Shown piece after piece: positions 6,801-8,055 of a stretch of DNA of 8,055 nt (position 1 is its first letter; every line of letters starts with the position of its first letter). The position numbers and the translations under genes were made by a program. The stretch spans positions 1 to 8,055 of the forward strand of contig CAIPWG010000537.1 of the NCBI GenBank assembly GCA_903868655.1, read 5' to 3'. The stretch comes from an uncultured Sphingomonadales bacterium. Lineage in GTDB: Bacteria; Pseudomonadota; Alphaproteobacteria; Sphingomonadales; Sphingomonadaceae. The notes beneath the pieces were generated by a model. The model did not search any database. It had not been told where the DNA came from and saw nothing but the letters and a program-made list of their open reading frames with translations.

Positions 6801-7901
6801 CGGCTGTCGGGCGAATGGCTGACCGGCACGCTGTTTTGGCCACGGTGGCTGCGGCTTGCGGGCATGGAAATCGGTGCCAAATGCGAAATCAGCACGATCA
6901 CGGATGTGGTTCCCGAACTGGTGACGATTGGCGCAGAAACGTTCTTTGCCGATGGCATCTATCTGGGTGGCGGCACCGTGCGCCATGGCACGGTGAGGTT
7001 GGCGCACACACGATTGGGTCGCAACACGTTTCTGGGCAACCACGTGGTGATCCCCCCGGGCGAACAATTGCCCGATGATATTCTGATCGGGATTGCCACG
7101 CCCGCGTGTGCTGCCGACATCGCATCGCAACAGGCGCGGTTCGGCCATCCGGCGTTCGATCTGCCGCGTCGCGAAGTGGTGGTGGTCGATCGGCGGCTGA
7201 CACTCGATCCTTCGGCGCTGCGCTATGCCAATCGCATGGTCTGGGAACTGGCGCGGTTTGTCCTGCCGGTGCTGCCGGTGGTGCTGACGGTGCTGTGGTA
7301 TCGTGGCCTTGCCGATCTGTCGGGCGCGGTGTCGCCGATGGTCTATGCCTTGGCGGTAATCCCGGGGGTCACGCTGTTGCCGCTGGTTGCGTTGTGTATG
7401 GCCGTGTTGGGGCTGAAATGGGCGCTGATCGGTCGGGTGAAGCCGGGGCAGCACGCGTTGTGGTCGTGCTGGTGCAGCCGTTGGGATTATGTCTATGTGG
7501 CTTGGGCGCGGTATGCCACGCCCATCCTGCGGCGTCTGGATGGCACGTTTCTGTTGCCGATCTATTTGCGCGCCATGGGGCTGAAAATCGGACGGCGTGC
7601 GGTGCTGGGTCCACAATTTGCGCAAGTGGTCGATCCCGACATGATCGAAGTGGGCGATGGCGCCACGGTCAGCGCATTTTTTCAAGCGCATACTTTTGAG
7701 GATCGGGTGCTGAAGGTCGACCGTGTGCGGATCGGCGCCGGGGCGACTTTGGCGCGCGGAACCGTGCCCCTGTATGGCGCAGTGATCGACGATCGTACCC
7801 ATCTCGGCGCTGGCAGTGTGGTCATGAAGCGTGAACATCTGCTGCCCGGACTGCGGTATCAGGGTGTCCCTTCGCGCGTGGTGGGCGAAGAAACGGCCTG
7901 A
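3900..7901 (+). CDS. Pls/PosA-family membrane-bound non-ribosomal peptide synthetase (A-T plus tandem C-terminal membrane domains)
   Basis: A 1333-residue single-module synthetase with the domain order of streptomycete epsilon-poly-L-lysine synthetase (Pls). The adenylation domain (about 20-510) shows the core motifs in order: YTSGTTGKPKG (177-187), YDSSLEE (222-228), NGYGPTE (313-319), GELCIGG (362-368), YRTGDL (396-401), KIRGYRVELGEIE (421-433) and catalytic Lys503 in GGKLDR. The carrier protein (about 528-598) has DLGGDSL with the phosphopantetheine Ser562. The rest (about 620-1333) is membrane-embedded, with three tandem repeats. There is no ordinary condensation domain (no HHxxxDG) and no thioesterase, as in Pls. 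It should load one amino acid by ATP activation and polymerise or transfer it at the inner membrane, and it needs a phosphopantetheinyl transferase encoded elsewhere. GGAAGGG (3891-3897) precedes the ATG closely. The amino acid and product are inferred, not shown. Confidence 0.93.
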   Translation: MGTVEFPGPARDLITGPGGLLHAFFEAPLACDPGAIAIDVPPGRGRSDRQVMTYGALDALATRIAQHLAGRIAGEAVVALLIGRTSPLLYAAQLAVLRTGAAFTCLDPAFPDDRMAEIIADAGPVAVLADAAGLDRLGRLDLAPNLVCDAEALARRPAPDMALPGAIAPSQLAYVIYTSGTTGKPKGVEIEHRNIANLIASDLSEFALGPVDRVVQGSSSAYDSSLEEIWLALASGATLVVMDDAAARLGPDVVGWLRAERATVFCPPPTLLRSSGCADPQGALPDLRLLYVGGEALPQDLADLWAAGRRMVNGYGPTECAVTCLRCDVVPGHEVGIGRPVPGMTAWVLDEALNEVPAGQRGELCIGGAGVARGYRDRPELTAEKFVEHPTFGRIYRTGDLVDCDDAGVVYYHGRIDAQVKIRGYRVELGEIEARLGALDGVRAAAVRVQPGGELVGFVVPNDPAHWPDPDALRAALAKQLPAYMVPVQIGVIDALPISVGGKLDRARLPLLALSATTGMRPFVAPDGEMEGLIATAIADVLRRDGAVSVADDFFADLGGDSLSAALLVTLLRDDPRTQWVTVSDIYEARTARALASASHALVEEGLAQPAELDQPRVGTVRPIMANVVQLGWLALELCGGSWLGWLMVFRVFPLAYGGLGLVGFVVAAPLIGVAGLALYVPVSVVFAVVVKRVLIGRYRPIRARVWSGWYLRHWIVVAAARLIPWPLLQGSGLQQAILRALGARIGRGVHIHRGVDLVRGGWDLLDLGDGVALGQDAMLGLADLDRGDVVIGPIVLEAGATLLTRAEVGGWCHMGRDSMLTALSVLNPGMTIPAGEMWDGVPAKSAGHAPAAPAPANDELPHWLWDIAAMLSEAALGFAIALPTQALGVVLCLITGTRVADLWWWAWHPQFASRAGQVVLAVTVLSVPVTLVWTALILRLMGRVQPGVVSRWSLAYLRAWLKAGLLRLSGEWLTGTLFWPRWLRLAGMEIGAKCEISTITDVVPELVTIGAETFFADGIYLGGGTVRHGTVRLAHTRLGRNTFLGNHVVIPPGEQLPDDILIGIATPACAADIASQQARFGHPAFDLPRREVVVVDRRLTLDPSALRYANRMVWELARFVLPVLPVVLTVLWYRGLADLSGAVSPMVYALAVIPGVTLLPLVALCMAVLGLKWALIGRVKPGQHALWSCWCSRWDYVYVAWARYATPILRRLDGTFLLPIYLRAMGLKIGRRAVLGPQFAQVVDPDMIEVGDGATVSAFFQAHTFEDRVLKVDRVRIGAGATLARGTVPLYGAVIDDRTHLGAGSVVMKREHLLPGLRYQGVPSRVVGEETA
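5757..7901 (+). other. Threefold-repeated C-terminal membrane/beta-helix region of the synthetase
   Basis: Protein-level internal repeat. Each unit has hydrophobic helices (about residues 628-692, 866-942 and 1112-1173). These are followed by a GR-x8-WS element (Gly697/Trp707, Gly943/Trp953, Gly1178/Trp1188, all with the same 10-residue offset). Each unit then has a G-x3-G element (743-747, 988-992, 1227-1231) that opens a glycine/isoleucine-rich hexapeptide-like stretch resembling a left-handed beta-helix acyltransferase. Unit 1 ends IPAGEMWDGVPAK and unit 3 ends LRYQGVPSRVV, both typical of such folds. In Pls the corresponding three tandem soluble domains with six membrane helices are held to form the peptide bonds. 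That role here is by analogy. Confidence 0.75.
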
Positions 7902-7906
7902 TCGTG

Positions 7907-7943
7907 GCGGTGTCGCAAAACGTGTGCGGTGTTTCGCAAAACG
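7907..7943. repeat. Direct repeat in the gap before the BKACE gene, possible operator
   Basis: GCGGTGTCGCAAAACG (7907-7922) and GCGGTGTTTCGCAAAACG (7926-7943) differ only by two inserted T residues. The starts are 19 bp apart, about two helical turns. The second copy contains the near-palindrome GTTTCGCAAAAC. The pair lies 63-99 bp upstream of the BKACE start, just after the synthetase stop, where a regulator site for the next gene would be expected. No regulator family can be named. Confidence 0.4.
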
Positions 7944-8005
7944 CGACTTGCGCAGTGCGCGCGCCGGTATCGTGTGGCAAGGCTTGACCAGAACGGACAG
8001 TTCCC

Positions 8006-8055
8006 ATGAATTTTGAACCATTCATCACATGCGCGGTCACCGGATCGGGCGAAAC
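8006..8055 (+). CDS. BKACE-family beta-keto acid cleavage enzyme (formerly DUF849), first codons only
   Basis: Only 50 bases are in the window, reading MNFEPFITCAVTGSGE then a partial codon. The run FITCAVTGxG close to the start codon is the characteristic opening beta-strand and loop of BKACE enzymes (3-keto-5-aminohexanoate cleavage enzyme and dehydrocarnitine cleavage enzyme relatives). These zinc enzymes condense a beta-keto acid with acetyl-CoA to give acetoacetate and a new CoA thioester. The ATG at 8006 has only a weak GGAC-like site (7995-7998) upstream. The specific substrate (for example dehydrocarnitine or 3-keto-5-aminohexanoate) cannot be read from this fragment. It lies 104 bp after the synthetase and is probably a separate transcript. 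Confidence 0.75.
   Translation, partial: MNFEPFITCAVTGSGE

Noticed and set aside
7948..7973. TTGCGC and TATCGT as a promoter for the BKACE gene
   Set aside because: Spacing is 14 nt and both hexamers match poorly, so it cannot be supported.
6783..8021. Long minus-strand open frame (412 codons) opposite the synthetase
   Set aside because: It is antisense to well-conserved synthetase domains, rich in His/Arg/Gln with no recognisable motif, and typical of GC-rich antisense frames.

Overview
The window is GC-rich and coding-dense. Codon use and gene content (an alpha/beta hydrolase with an N-terminal anchor, a Pls/PosA-type synthetase, an NCS1 permease and a BKACE enzyme) suggest an alphaproteobacterium, most likely a sphingomonad such as Novosphingobium. 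That assignment is inference from gene type; there is no rRNA or other marker here.

Layout: bases 1-637 (minus strand) hold the N-terminal two fifths or so of an NCS1-family nucleobase/cation symporter that runs off the left edge. A 152-bp divergent gap (638-789) separates it from a plus-strand series. Three genes there are packed with overlapping stop/start codons: a membrane-anchored alpha/beta hydrolase (790-1722), a secreted metallo-beta-lactamase-fold hydrolase (GTG start at 1719, GTGA overlap) and a GH16 glucanase-like lipoprotein (2708-3829, ATGA overlap). After 70 bp comes the dominant gene (3900-7901), a 1333-residue membrane-bound single-module NRPS: adenylation domain, carrier protein, then three tandem units, each a membrane-helix pair followed by a left-handed beta-helix-like part. 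This is the architecture of the Pls/PosA family, whose known members make homopolymers of basic amino acids. After another 104 bp, which contains a direct repeat, a BKACE (beta-keto acid cleavage enzyme) gene begins at 8006 and leaves the window after 17 codons.

How they may work together (inference): the synthetase would activate one amino acid on its own carrier protein and polymerise or transfer it with the membrane-embedded C-terminal region. By eye its specificity residues read D-S-E-C-Y-G-G-V-T-K, which leans toward a basic substrate. The three upstream genes all encode exported or anchored hydrolases and are translationally coupled. They could act on the product, or on the envelope or matrix polymers it contacts, but nothing in the sequence proves they share a pathway with the synthetase. 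The permease and the BKACE gene look like separate catabolic or transport functions at the two edges.

No tRNA, rRNA, CRISPR array, insertion sequence or phage gene was seen. No stretch over 300 bases lacks a gene.
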